Origin: a virus
DNA: 57,109 nt
Reading direction: 5' to 3' (one strand)
IMG/VR virus record: IMGVR_UViG_3300050343_000003
Coordinates: 1 to 57,109 of that record
Positions 23,786 to 30,632 of this stretch are shown piece after piece. The notes under the pieces are model-generated. The model did no database searches and was not told where the DNA came from. It saw nothing but the letters and a program-made list of their open reading frames with translations. Position 1 is the first letter of the stretch. Each line of letters begins with the position of its first letter. Both the position numbers and the translations under genes were made by a program.

Positions 23786-23877
23786 AGTTAAACTTTTAGT
23801 GTTTTAACATAATAAATAGTAAATATATATAAATAGTTTAACTATATAAAAGATGTTGGACATAGGAAAGTTTAACT
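23786..23877. promoter_or_regulatory. three AGTTTAACT-type near-palindromes (operator candidates)
   Basis: AGTTAAACT at 23786-23794 (the reverse complement of the others), AGTTTAACT at 23835-23843 (within the 13-base palindrome ATAGTTTAACTAT, 23833-23845) and AGTTTAACT at 23869-23877. The first sits just after promoter 1 and the third ends on the first base of the -35 of promoter 2. Spacing and placement fit a repressor that closes both promoters. Confidence 0.55.
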
Positions 23878-23905
23878 TGACAGTTATACTAACCTCCTGT
23901 ATACT
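23877..23905 (+). promoter_or_regulatory. rightward sigma70-type promoter 2
   Basis: TTGACA at 23877-23882, a 17-base spacer and TATACT at 23900-23905, close to ideal. The expected start near 23912 leaves a leader of about 130 bases before the ATG at 24044. Confidence 0.65.
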
Positions 23906-24043
23906 AAATCTAGTAACACATTAATAATTATAACCAATAACTTGTGTTATACTAGGTATGTATCATATGCTGGGTGTCTTTCTTCCTCACATCCTCCTCC
24001 TCAACACGTAGTTTATGGTACATACCGCCTTTTAGGTAACAAT

Positions 24044-24304
24044 ATGTATAAGAATAAAGTCAGTATGTACTCTTCTGAAGACGTAATAGAAGAGTTCTAC
24101 GATGCCATAGCAGACGGAGACAGTAAAAGACTACGGAGAGTACACATTCCTAAGTCAGATGTGTTCTATGTGCGTGAAGCACTGCGGTCTAAGCTAGGAA
24201 AAAGCTTTACTCTAGACCACGTAGAGAGAGCTATGTACTTAGAGGGCCACTTAAAGCGACATGAAGTGTTAGACCCGGGTAGAAAAAGACCTGGGGTAGG
24301 ATAA
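24044..24304 (+). CDS. hypothetical protein, first gene of the rightward arm
   Basis: 86 residues from the ATG at 24044 (AGG nine bases upstream); a TTG-led longer frame back to 23942 looks non-coding (Ser/His/Pro run). Charged, helical, with SSEDVIEEFYDAIADGDSKR and a basic C-terminal end. As the first gene after the two strong promoters it could be a regulator, but no DNA-binding fold is evident. Confidence 0.65.
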   Translation: MYKNKVSMYSSEDVIEEFYDAIADGDSKRLRRVHIPKSDVFYVREALRSKLGKSFTLDHVERAMYLEGHLKRHEVLDPGRKRPGVG

Positions 24305-24307
24305 TAA

Positions 24308-24544
24308 GTGTTGACATTAAGATCTGTATCCATACAACTATGTACATTAGGAATATTAACGGCTTGTCAAACAATAAACTATACTGCATCGTGTCGAGTG
24401 GGGGATGTTGTATGTCAGAGAAACCAAAATGCAAGAACACTCGCACTTATCGGACATACGGACGCTGCTACGGAGCTTATGTGTAGCGATACTGCTATTA
24501 CTGAGTTACAATCTGGGGTATGCACAGGAACAAGTACCCCTTGA
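24308..24544 (+). CDS. putative lipoprotein overlapping the next gene out of frame
   Basis: 78 residues with a GTG (or adjacent TTG) start. Residues 8-20 end in the lipobox LTAC, so the mature protein would be lipid-anchored from Cys20. The mature part has three further Cys. It overlaps the following exported-protein gene by about 115 bases in another frame. Exported lipoproteins nested with another exported protein recall Rz/Rz1 spanins, but the order here is reversed, so the analogy is loose. Confidence 0.55.
   Translation: MLTLRSVSIQLCTLGILTACQTINYTASCRVGDVVCQRNQNARTLALIGHTDAATELMCSDTAITELQSGVCTGTSTP
24311..24338 (+). promoter_or_regulatory. weak internal promoter candidate
   Basis: TTGACA (24311-24316), 16 bases, TACAAC (24333-24338), located over the first codons of the lipoprotein gene. 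The -10 matches 4 of 6, so this may be chance. Confidence 0.25.
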
Positions 24545-25235
24545 TGACGGCATAACTAACAATAACACTACTACGACAGACAACGGCAACGACATAGAAG
24601 GTGACTTCTCTAATAACTACGAAGACTCAACTGTAGATTCTAACAATCAGAGTCAAGTCACAAACTACAACGGAGCAGGATCTTCACCAGGCAGCAGCCC
24701 TGTAATGTCCAGCATAGCTCCGACAGTAATGGGTGGGGGAGGTAACGACTCTTGCTTGATTCCTACGACAAAGGGGTTACAATTAAACATAATTGGCCTA
24801 AGCTCTGGGGATATGATGCAAGACCCTAATTGTAATCGCAGGAAGAATGCTAGATTACTGGGGTTGCCTCAACAGGTTGGAGGGCTAGGATTACAGGTGT
24901 CTGCCATCTCAGTGATGTGCCAAGATGCCACAGTGTTTAGGAGTATGATGTTAGCAAATACTCCATGTCCAATAAATGACACACGTACTGGTAAGTTATT
25001 GATGGGCAAAAGGGCGATAGATAAGTACAGGCAAAACCCTGCCATGTTTGTAGTAGGGTATTCAGAGGATAAAGAATTTTGGGATGCTCTATTACGAGTT
25101 GGAGAGGAATACGAAGATGAAGAGATCGTTTTGGAAGATACTACTCCTAAGTTATCCATTAGTGATAGGTTCAGGAGCAGCAAACGCAGACGTGACGGAC
25201 CCAGCGCTAACAATGACGGGTCAGGAAAAGATTGA
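24429..25235 (+). CDS. exported hypothetical protein
   Basis: 268 residues from the ATG at 24429; an in-frame ATG at 24405 is possible but GGGGG touches it and the leader would be overlong. Residues about 11-31 are a signal peptide (LCVAILLLLSYNLGYA) with cleavage before QEQ. The mature N-terminus is Asn/Thr/Asp-rich linker, then a Gly-rich part and a domain with four Cys (about 130-205). The C-terminus is acidic then basic and overlaps the next gene by 119 bases. Family unknown; similar exported proteins occur in marine podoviruses as hypotheticals. Confidence 0.65.
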   Translation: MQEHSHLSDIRTLLRSLCVAILLLLSYNLGYAQEQVPLDDGITNNNTTTTDNGNDIEGDFSNNYEDSTVDSNNQSQVTNYNGAGSSPGSSPVMSSIAPTVMGGGGNDSCLIPTTKGLQLNIIGLSSGDMMQDPNCNRRKNARLLGLPQQVGGLGLQVSAISVMCQDATVFRSMMLANTPCPINDTRTGKLLMGKRAIDKYRQNPAMFVVGYSEDKEFWDALLRVGEEYEDEEIVLEDTTPKLSISDRFRSSKRRRDGPSANNDGSGKD

Positions 25236-25959
25236 TGCATTAATAACTTCTCTAGGTGCTATCAAGAATAGGGTAACAGACGCAGGTACAATGACAGTAG
25301 GTGCTGTAGGATATGCAGCACTAGGAGGTACTATAGTAGATGACGCATTTGATGATGGTATTATTACCCAAACAGAGTTAGATGACTACCTAGCTGCACA
25401 CGCTCTTGTAATAGGACACGACTACGAGACAGCTACTACAGCACAGCAGTTGTTCACACAAGAATACCAAGCTTCTATGAATGACTTGGATGCGGCAATA
25501 GACTTACTAGCAGATGCTTCTGCAGAGATACTAACAGCTACTGGTATTATGGAGACTGCTGCAACAGCAGACACATCACCAGAGCAGACTGCATTGCAAG
25601 GCATGATGGGTACAGATGAGTATAGCATAGACCAAGCAGAAGTAGATGCGTACAACCAAGCTGTAGCACAAGTAGAAAGCTACGCACAACAAGCTGGTGC
25701 TTTCATGGCTGCAGCTAATAATACAGAACTAACAGCAAGCATAGACAGCTACGCTACACAGAATAACTTTGTAGTTGGTAACTATACAGCCATCACATAC
25801 ACACAGAATGTAGATGAATTTGTAATTAACTGGGATGATGATGGCTTCGGCTCTGGTTGGCAAGGCTACCTATCAGAAGATATGGTGTCTGCCTCCGAGC
25901 TATTCTCTGCTGGCACATATATAGAAACGTATGGATCTATGCCACAGCCTGTAAATTAA
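25117..25959 (+). CDS. exported Ala-rich hypothetical protein
   Basis: 280 residues from the ATG at 25117 (GGAGAGGA upstream). Signal peptide (FWKILLLSYPLVIG) with cleavage after ANA near residue 25. The body is Ala/Asp/Thr-rich and helical, with a C-terminal aromatic part. The first 40 codons overlap the preceding gene in another frame, so the end of one exported protein and the signal peptide of the next share DNA. Periplasmic role inferred; function unknown. Confidence 0.65.
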   Translation: MKRSFWKILLLSYPLVIGSGAANADVTDPALTMTGQEKIDALITSLGAIKNRVTDAGTMTVGAVGYAALGGTIVDDAFDDGIITQTELDDYLAAHALVIGHDYETATTAQQLFTQEYQASMNDLDAAIDLLADASAEILTATGIMETAATADTSPEQTALQGMMGTDEYSIDQAEVDAYNQAVAQVESYAQQAGAFMAAANNTELTASIDSYATQNNFVVGNYTAITYTQNVDEFVINWDDDGFGSGWQGYLSEDMVSASELFSAGTYIETYGSMPQPVN

Positions 25960-26603
25960 TGGCTATGGAGTTTAGCATAGGAGGCTTTAATGTCAAAGGC
26001 TGGATGGTTGCGGTGGCTCTGCCAGTTCTCTCTACAGTTTCTGGTGGTGTATACTTTGGTTATGATACTCTCAACAGGTTTTACGGTGTAGAGGGTGGCG
26101 TTGGTGAAGCACTAGGTAATACCAGCGCAAACGCAAAGCAAATTGCAGAGCTACAAAAAAGCTTAACTAAGTTAAATAACGACACAGCAAGAGAACGAAC
26201 AGCTAATAAAACATTTGCGTCAAATCAATTAACAACAGCAAGTCAAGCAATAAGAAAAGAATTACAAGAAGTCGAAACAAACCTAAGTGATGATAGTGTT
26301 GCAAAAATGCAACAGTTAACTCAGAAGCTAAACGAACTAGAATCTACAGCAACAAGTAGAATACAAACAGTAGAGCAAGCTATAGTAGATAATGATGTCA
26401 GAGGATTAAACTCTAAGCTTGCACAACTAGCTACAAACATGCAGCAGATACTAGAGCAACAGAAAGTTTTACTTGACTTACGCTCTCAAGTAGATAAAGC
26501 TACTACTATTACAGATGGCATAGGTGACAAGCTAGATGTTATTCAAACGGAGATAGATGACATCTGGAAAGCTTATGATGAAATGTCAAGTAACCCACTA
26601 TAG
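25959..26603 (+). CDS. N-terminally anchored coiled-coil protein
   Basis: 214 residues; the ATG overlaps the previous stop (TAATG). One membrane segment at about 15-35 (MVAVALPVLSTVSGGVYF) followed by about 150 residues of coiled coil (LQKSLTKLNNDTAR, repeated leucine heptads). This is the layout of an inner-membrane spanin or of a membrane-anchored spacer protein. With two exported proteins and a lipoprotein just upstream, a joint envelope function is plausible but unproven. Confidence 0.6.
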   Translation: MAMEFSIGGFNVKGWMVAVALPVLSTVSGGVYFGYDTLNRFYGVEGGVGEALGNTSANAKQIAELQKSLTKLNNDTARERTANKTFASNQLTTASQAIRKELQEVETNLSDDSVAKMQQLTQKLNELESTATSRIQTVEQAIVDNDVRGLNSKLAQLATNMQQILEQQKVLLDLRSQVDKATTITDGIGDKLDVIQTEIDDIWKAYDEMSSNPL

Positions 26604-26612
26604 AGGATAGAC

Positions 26613-26882
26613 ATGGCTACTCCACGTAAAGGCAAGATGTTTGCCAAGACAACGACTAACCCTAAGACAGGGCGTAAGGTAAAGGTAAGCTACGGTCAGG
26701 CAGGTAAAGCCAAGGACGGTGGTAAACGTATACGTCCAGGAACAGGTAAAGGTGATTCTTATTGTGCAAGAAGTGCTGGGCAGATGAAGAAACATCCAAA
26801 GGCAGCAGCTAATCCAAACAGCCCACTACGTCTTTCTCGTAAGAAGTGGAAGTGTGCTGGTACAAAATCTAAGAGGACATAA
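26613..26882 (+). CDS. small basic protein with Cys pair
   Basis: 89 residues, strongly basic, Gly/Lys-rich, with GAGGA before the ATG. Pattern KVxYGQAGKAKDGGKRIRPG then GDSYCARSAG and KWKCAG is familiar from marine phage genomes as an unnamed family. The high charge suggests nucleic-acid or virion binding. Confidence 0.7.
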   Translation: MATPRKGKMFAKTTTNPKTGRKVKVSYGQAGKAKDGGKRIRPGTGKGDSYCARSAGQMKKHPKAAANPNSPLRLSRKKWKCAGTKSKRT

Positions 26883-27052
26883 TGGCAAAAGCTCAAAAGC
26901 ATTACTTCAAAGATGGCACTGAACATAAAGGTGGTACACACAAGATGCCAAATGGACAGTTGCATTCTGGTGCAACACATGGTAAGAATAGCAAACAAGT
27001 TGTTCACTTTAAAGACCTGAGTGCAACAGCAAAGAAGAAAGCTAAGAAGTAA
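26882..27052 (+). CDS. 56-residue basic protein
   Basis: The ATG overlaps the preceding stop (TAATG) and the stop overlaps the next ATG. Rich in Lys, His and Gly (HYFKDGTEHKGGTHKMPNG), ending in KKKAKK. Too short for most gene-size cut-offs but clearly coupled on both sides. Confidence 0.65.
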   Translation: MAKAQKHYFKDGTEHKGGTHKMPNGQLHSGATHGKNSKQVVHFKDLSATAKKKAKK

Positions 27053-27234
27053 TGGCGAACAAACCTAAGAACGCAGCTTTGTATTCTAGAGTAAAGACAG
27101 AAGCTAAGAAGAAGTTTAAGTGGCCCAGCGCATATGGAAGTGCTTGGTTAGTTAAGACCTACAAAAAGCGTGGGGGTACTTACAGTAAGGGAGGATCAGT
27201 TGCACAAGTCAAAACACGTACTACAAAGTCGTAG
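27052..27234 (+). CDS. DUF5872-like small basic protein
   Basis: 60 residues with the pattern YSRVKTEAKKKFKWPSAYGS then WLVKTYKKRGG (DUF5872-like as I recall). Family function unknown; found in viruses and marine phages. Coupled by TAATG to the gene before. Confidence 0.65.
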   Translation: MANKPKNAALYSRVKTEAKKKFKWPSAYGSAWLVKTYKKRGGTYSKGGSVAQVKTRTTKS

Positions 27235-27460
27235 AAGTTTTGCTGAAGGTGGACTAACTCAATGGTTCAAGGAAGACTGGCGTGACGTAAAGACAGGTAA
27301 GGAGTGTGGAAGAAAAAGTGTTAAGGACAGCAGTAGACCATACCCAGCTTGTAGACCAGCAAAGGTAGCAGGTAGAATAAGTAAAGCAGAAGCATCAAAG
27401 AAAACAGGGCCAAAGAAAGTTAAATGGTCAGTAACAGCATCAGGTAAGAAAAGAAAATGA
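27200..27460 (+). CDS. DUF5872-like basic protein
   Basis: 86 residues from a TTG at 27200 that has GGAGG five bases upstream (a GTG at 27170 is also in frame). The WFKEDWRDVKTGKECGRKS and RPYPACRPAKVA blocks fit the same family as its neighbour. The start overlaps the previous gene by 35 bases out of frame; the end overlaps the next ATG. Confidence 0.65.
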   Translation: MHKSKHVLQSRRSFAEGGLTQWFKEDWRDVKTGKECGRKSVKDSSRPYPACRPAKVAGRISKAEASKKTGPKKVKWSVTASGKKRK

Positions 27461-27663
27461 CTGTATACTTTTTAGTAGATGATAATAACTTAGTAGCTAA
27501 TATGGCTATGTATCCTGATGGCATGGTTCCTTCTGAAATAGCTTCTAATTGGTTATCTACAGAAGAAACAGACATTGGCGGTAAAGTATATAATAGTTCA
27601 GATAAAACATTCTCTGCACCAACAGGAGATTTAATAGGGATTGAACCCACAAATCAATTATAA
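27457..27663 (+). CDS. small acidic hypothetical protein
   Basis: 68 residues, beta-rich and acidic (VYFLVDDNNLVANMAMYPDG), in contrast to its basic neighbours. ATGA coupling to the gene before. Family unknown. Confidence 0.6.
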   Translation: MTVYFLVDDNNLVANMAMYPDGMVPSEIASNWLSTEETDIGGKVYNSSDKTFSAPTGDLIGIEPTNQL

Positions 27664-27677
27664 CAAAGGAAGAGACA

Positions 27678-27884
27678 ATGAAGAAGATGAATGACGGTAT
27701 GAAAGCACTAAAGAAAGAAGCACCAGCCGTAGCCAAGAAGATGGGTTACATGTATGGTGGCATGGCTAAGAAAAAGATGGGCATGATGAATGGTGGTATG
27801 ACTAAGAAGATGGGCTATGCTAAAGGTGCAATGATGTGTGGAGCATCTAACCCTGCTGAACGTCCAATGAAAAAGGGTAAGTAA
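27678..27884 (+). CDS. Met/Lys/Gly-repeat small protein
   Basis: 68 residues built of short repeats of the type KKMGYMYGGMAKKKMG and MMNGGMTKKMG; about half the residues are Met, Lys or Gly. AAGGAAGAG precedes the ATG. The same GGM-KKKK style ends the 1119-residue protein at 32906, suggesting a shared interaction. Function unknown. Confidence 0.65.
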   Translation: MKKMNDGMKALKKEAPAVAKKMGYMYGGMAKKKMGMMNGGMTKKMGYAKGAMMCGASNPAERPMKKGK

Positions 27885-28183
27885 TGAAGTACTACGAAAA
27901 GTATAAAGATGCTTTAGAGAAGTATGGCTATACTGTTGATGCTGAAGGTTCTGTACGAGATGGTATGGGTAACCAAGCAGCAGCAGAGGATCGCTTTGGT
28001 AACGTACACTGTAGTGATCCTAATGTAATAGACATTTGTAAAGAAGCATCTGTAGAAAACACACCACCTAAAAGAGCTAGGAATGAGAAAGGACATCTAA
28101 TGGCAGATGATCCTTCTACTCCAGAGAATGAAGCTTGGGAAGGTGGCGTAGCTCCTAAGAAGAAGAAAGCAAAAAAGTCATAG
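27884..28183 (+). CDS. hypothetical protein
   Basis: 99 residues; ATG overlaps the stop before it (TAATG). N-terminal helix with Tyr/Lys, a polar middle with two Cys, and a basic tail (KKKKAKKS). Family unknown. Confidence 0.65.
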   Translation: MKYYEKYKDALEKYGYTVDAEGSVRDGMGNQAAAEDRFGNVHCSDPNVIDICKEASVENTPPKRARNEKGHLMADDPSTPENEAWEGGVAPKKKKAKKS

Positions 28184-28234
28184 CGGCTATTCCAACTTAG
28201 CACTACTACAACTTTAACATTTATGTATAACTAC

Positions 28235-28250
28235 CCTTGTACAAACAAGG
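28235..28250 (+). promoter_or_regulatory. hairpin covering a ribosome-binding site
   Basis: CCTTGT (28235-28240) and ACAAGG (28245-28250) pair with a 4-base loop. The second arm contains the AAGG of the AAGGAG ribosome site for the DUF1127 gene, so folding would hide it. Confidence 0.45.
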
Positions 28251-28259
28251 AGAAAGTAC

Positions 28260-28421
28260 ATGAAACAATTACTAAAAAAAATGTGGGATAACCACGTAAT
28301 CAGACAACAAAAACGTGCAGACTTTAGAATGCTACACATGTTGGATGATAGACAACTAAATGATCTAGGCATAGGCAGATCACAAATAAGGAACGCAATT
28401 TATGGCAAGGACGTTAACTGA
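28260..28421 (+). CDS. DUF1127-like small protein
   Basis: 53 residues with the DUF1127 pattern: a Trp-containing basic helix, then FRMLHMLDDRQLNDLGIGRS and QIRNAIYG. In alphaproteobacteria such proteins (YjiS-like) influence phosphate, carbon and stress regulation and RNA turnover. A phage copy next to the terminase may retune host regulation. AAGGAG lies before the ATG inside a hairpin. It overlaps the terminase small subunit by 20 bases. Confidence 0.7.
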   Translation: MKQLLKKMWDNHVIRQQKRADFRMLHMLDDRQLNDLGIGRSQIRNAIYGKDVN

Positions 28422-28770
28422 AAGACAACAAAGGTTCTTGGATGTATTATTTGATGATGCTGGAGGTGACGTTGTAGCTGCTAAGAAGTTAGCTGGCTAT
28501 GGTGACAACTCCAGTACAACTTCTATAGTGGAGGCACTTAAAGATGAAATCGCTGAAAAAACTAGGACTTACTTTGCTAGGACTGCCCCGAAAGCTGCTT
28601 TCGCGCTTATGGGCGCTTTGCAAGATCCCACTCAGTTGGGTATCAAAGAAAAAATGATTGCTGCCAAGGATGTGCTTGACAGAGCAGGTCTTGGTAAAGT
28701 AGACAAAGTAGATGTCACTAGTGGTGGTGGCATTTTTTATTTACCACCTAAAGAAGGTACAAACGAATAA
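28402..28770 (+). CDS. terS: terminase small subunit
   Basis: 122 residues. N-terminal LTERQQRFLDVLFDDAGGD and AKKLAGYGD form the DNA-binding helix pattern usual for small terminases, followed by a helical oligomerisation region and a short C-terminal strand (GGGIFYLPP) of the kind that contacts the large subunit. Two genes ahead of the large subunit. It recognises phage DNA to begin packaging. Confidence 0.8.
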   Translation: MARTLTERQQRFLDVLFDDAGGDVVAAKKLAGYGDNSSTTSIVEALKDEIAEKTRTYFARTAPKAAFALMGALQDPTQLGIKEKMIAAKDVLDRAGLGKVDKVDVTSGGGIFYLPPKEGTNE

Positions 28771-28784
28771 TACCTCAAAGAGAA

Positions 28785-29216
28785 TTGGGCTTCTGGCAGT
28801 TACCTCTGCCACCCAAAGGACACAACAAAGAATGGCACGTAATAGCTAGGACTACTGTAAAGGTTCCGTTTGGCTATGAAGTAGATCCAAATAACGATAG
28901 ACTGCTTGTTCCCATAGAACATGAGTTAGATGCATTAGAGCTTGCAAAGCAACACCTAAAGCAGTATAGTTACAGAGCAGTAGCTCAGTGGTTGAGCAAA
29001 GAAGCAGACCGATACATATCACACATGGGTCTAAAGAAGAGAATAGAAGTTGAGCAAAGACGTAGAAAAGCATCTGCAATTAAACGTAAGCTTGCCAAGT
29101 GGCTCCAAGAGACGCTCTCGCAAATCGAGAAGCTCGAAACACAAGGAGTCGGAGCATACTCAGAAGCCTGTGGAAGTCGAAGCCCCCCAGATTCCAGCAC
29201 AGGTAGTAGCACCTGA
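28785..29216 (+). CDS. hypothetical protein between terminase subunits
   Basis: 143 residues from a TTG at 28785 (the frame is open further up but has no better start). PPKGHNKEWHVIARTTVKVP gives way to a long basic helical region (about 55-120). The last 56 codons overlap the start of the large terminase in another frame. Common in this phage type as an unnamed gene; possibly a packaging accessory. Confidence 0.65.
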   Translation: MGFWQLPLPPKGHNKEWHVIARTTVKVPFGYEVDPNNDRLLVPIEHELDALELAKQHLKQYSYRAVAQWLSKEADRYISHMGLKKRIEVEQRRRKASAIKRKLAKWLQETLSQIEKLETQGVGAYSEACGSRSPPDSSTGSST

Positions 29217-30630
29217 GTATGACGTAGATGAAGCACAGGAAGTTGTCTTTAAACCTAACGAAGGTCCACAAACATCTTTCTTGAGTTCGTCTGAGAGAGA
29301 AGTACTATACGGAGGGGCAGCAGGTGGTGGTAAATCATATGCTATGTTAGCAGACCCATTACACGGCCTTAACGATCCACACTTCTCTGGACTCCTTGTA
29401 CGACACACAACTGAAGAACTAAGGGAACTAATACAGAAGTCACAGGAGTTATACCCACGTGCCATACCAGGAATCAAATGGTCAGAGCGTAAGTCACAGT
29501 GGATATCACCTAGAGGTGGAAGACTATGGATGTCATATCTGGACAAAGATACCGATGTCACACGCTACCAAGGACAGGCTTTTAACTGGATTGGATTTGA
29601 CGAACTTACTCAATGGCCTACACCTTACGCTTGGGATTATATGAGATCACGTCTTCGTAGCGCACACGGTAGAGAACTAGGTTTGTACATGAGAGCTACA
29701 ACAAACCCAGGTGGTGCTGGACATGCTTGGGTAAAGAAGATGTTTATAGATCCTGCACCTGCAGGTAAAGACTTTTGGGCTACAGACATTGAAACAAGTA
29801 AAACAATTACATTCCCTAAAGGACACAGCAAGGAAGGTCAGCCTCTATTCAAGCGTAGGTTTATACCTGCATCTCTCTTCGATAACCCATACCTCGCTGA
29901 AGAGGGTGACTATGAGGCCATGCTCTTATCACTACCAGAGCATCAGAGGAAGCAACTCCTTGAAGGAAACTGGGATGTCAACGAAGGGGCAGCATTTCCC
30001 GAATTTGACAGAACTGCCCACGTTATCGAACACTTTGAAATCCCTAACAGTTGGGTACGCTTTAGGGCTTGCGACTACGGTTATGGTTCCCACACTGGTG
30101 TTCTTTGGTTCACTGTTGCTCCTGATGAGCAGCTTATAGTATATAGGGAAATGTATGTATCTAAAGTAACAGCTACAGACTTAGCTGATATGATACTAGA
30201 GGCAGAAGCTCAAGACGGTGGTATGAGATACGGTGTGCTTGATAGTTCTTTATGGCACAACCGAGGCGATACTGGGCCATCACTAGCTGAACAGATGAAT
30301 ATGAAGGGTTGCCGTTGGCGTCCTTCTGATCGTTCAAGAGGGTCACGTATCGCAGGAAAAAACGAGATACATAGGCGTTTGAAGGTAGATGACTTTATAG
30401 AAAAGCCTATGTTAGTATTTATGAATAACTGTGTAAACACCATAGCACAGATACCAAGCATCCCACTGGACAAAAAGAATCCAGAAGATGTTGACACCAA
30501 AGCAGAAGATCACTTGTATGATGCTCTTCGTTATGGTATAATGACTAGACCACGCAGTAGTATATGGGATTACAACCCAGCCAAACAACGATCTGGTTTC
30601 CAAGCCAGTGACTCAACATTCGGGTATTAA
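29050..30630 (+). CDS. terL: terminase large subunit
   Basis: 526 residues from a TTG; no earlier ATG exists before the ATPase domain, so the exact start is uncertain. Walker A YGGAAGGGKS (about 87-96), Walker B FNWIGFDELTQ, an Asp in ACDYGYG, then VLDSSLW and KAEDHLYDALR supply the nuclease metal ligands. It is the packaging motor and headful/cos nuclease at the portal. The basic N-terminal extension (KRRSRKSRSSKHK) overlaps the previous gene. Confidence 0.92.
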   Translation: MSKDVEKHLQLNVSLPSGSKRRSRKSRSSKHKESEHTQKPVEVEAPQIPAQVVAPEYDVDEAQEVVFKPNEGPQTSFLSSSEREVLYGGAAGGGKSYAMLADPLHGLNDPHFSGLLVRHTTEELRELIQKSQELYPRAIPGIKWSERKSQWISPRGGRLWMSYLDKDTDVTRYQGQAFNWIGFDELTQWPTPYAWDYMRSRLRSAHGRELGLYMRATTNPGGAGHAWVKKMFIDPAPAGKDFWATDIETSKTITFPKGHSKEGQPLFKRRFIPASLFDNPYLAEEGDYEAMLLSLPEHQRKQLLEGNWDVNEGAAFPEFDRTAHVIEHFEIPNSWVRFRACDYGYGSHTGVLWFTVAPDEQLIVYREMYVSKVTATDLADMILEAEAQDGGMRYGVLDSSLWHNRGDTGPSLAEQMNMKGCRWRPSDRSRGSRIAGKNEIHRRLKVDDFIEKPMLVFMNNCVNTIAQIPSIPLDKKNPEDVDTKAEDHLYDALRYGIMTRPRSSIWDYNPAKQRSGFQASDSTFGY

Positions 30631-30632
30631 AT

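Larger units (their letters stand above)
23240..24043. other. divergent intergenic switch region
   Basis: About 800 bases without a supportable gene, between the two divergent arms. It holds a candidate leftward promoter, two rightward sigma70-type promoters, three AGTTTAACT-type elements, a GC-rich patch (about 23630-23662) in otherwise AT-rich DNA, and an AT-rich stretch (about 23805-23852) that would melt easily. CCTCCTCCTC at 23993-24002, in the rightward leader RNA, is complementary to ribosome-binding sites. A replication origin here is possible but not shown. Confidence 0.7.

Noticed and set aside
23852-23923. 23-codon frame after promoter 1
   Set aside because: Overlaps promoter 2 and an operator copy and has no ribosome site.
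23958-24011. 17-codon frame in the rightward leader
   Set aside because: Weak start context; the Leu/His-rich peptide is more likely a by-product of the CCTCCT stretch.
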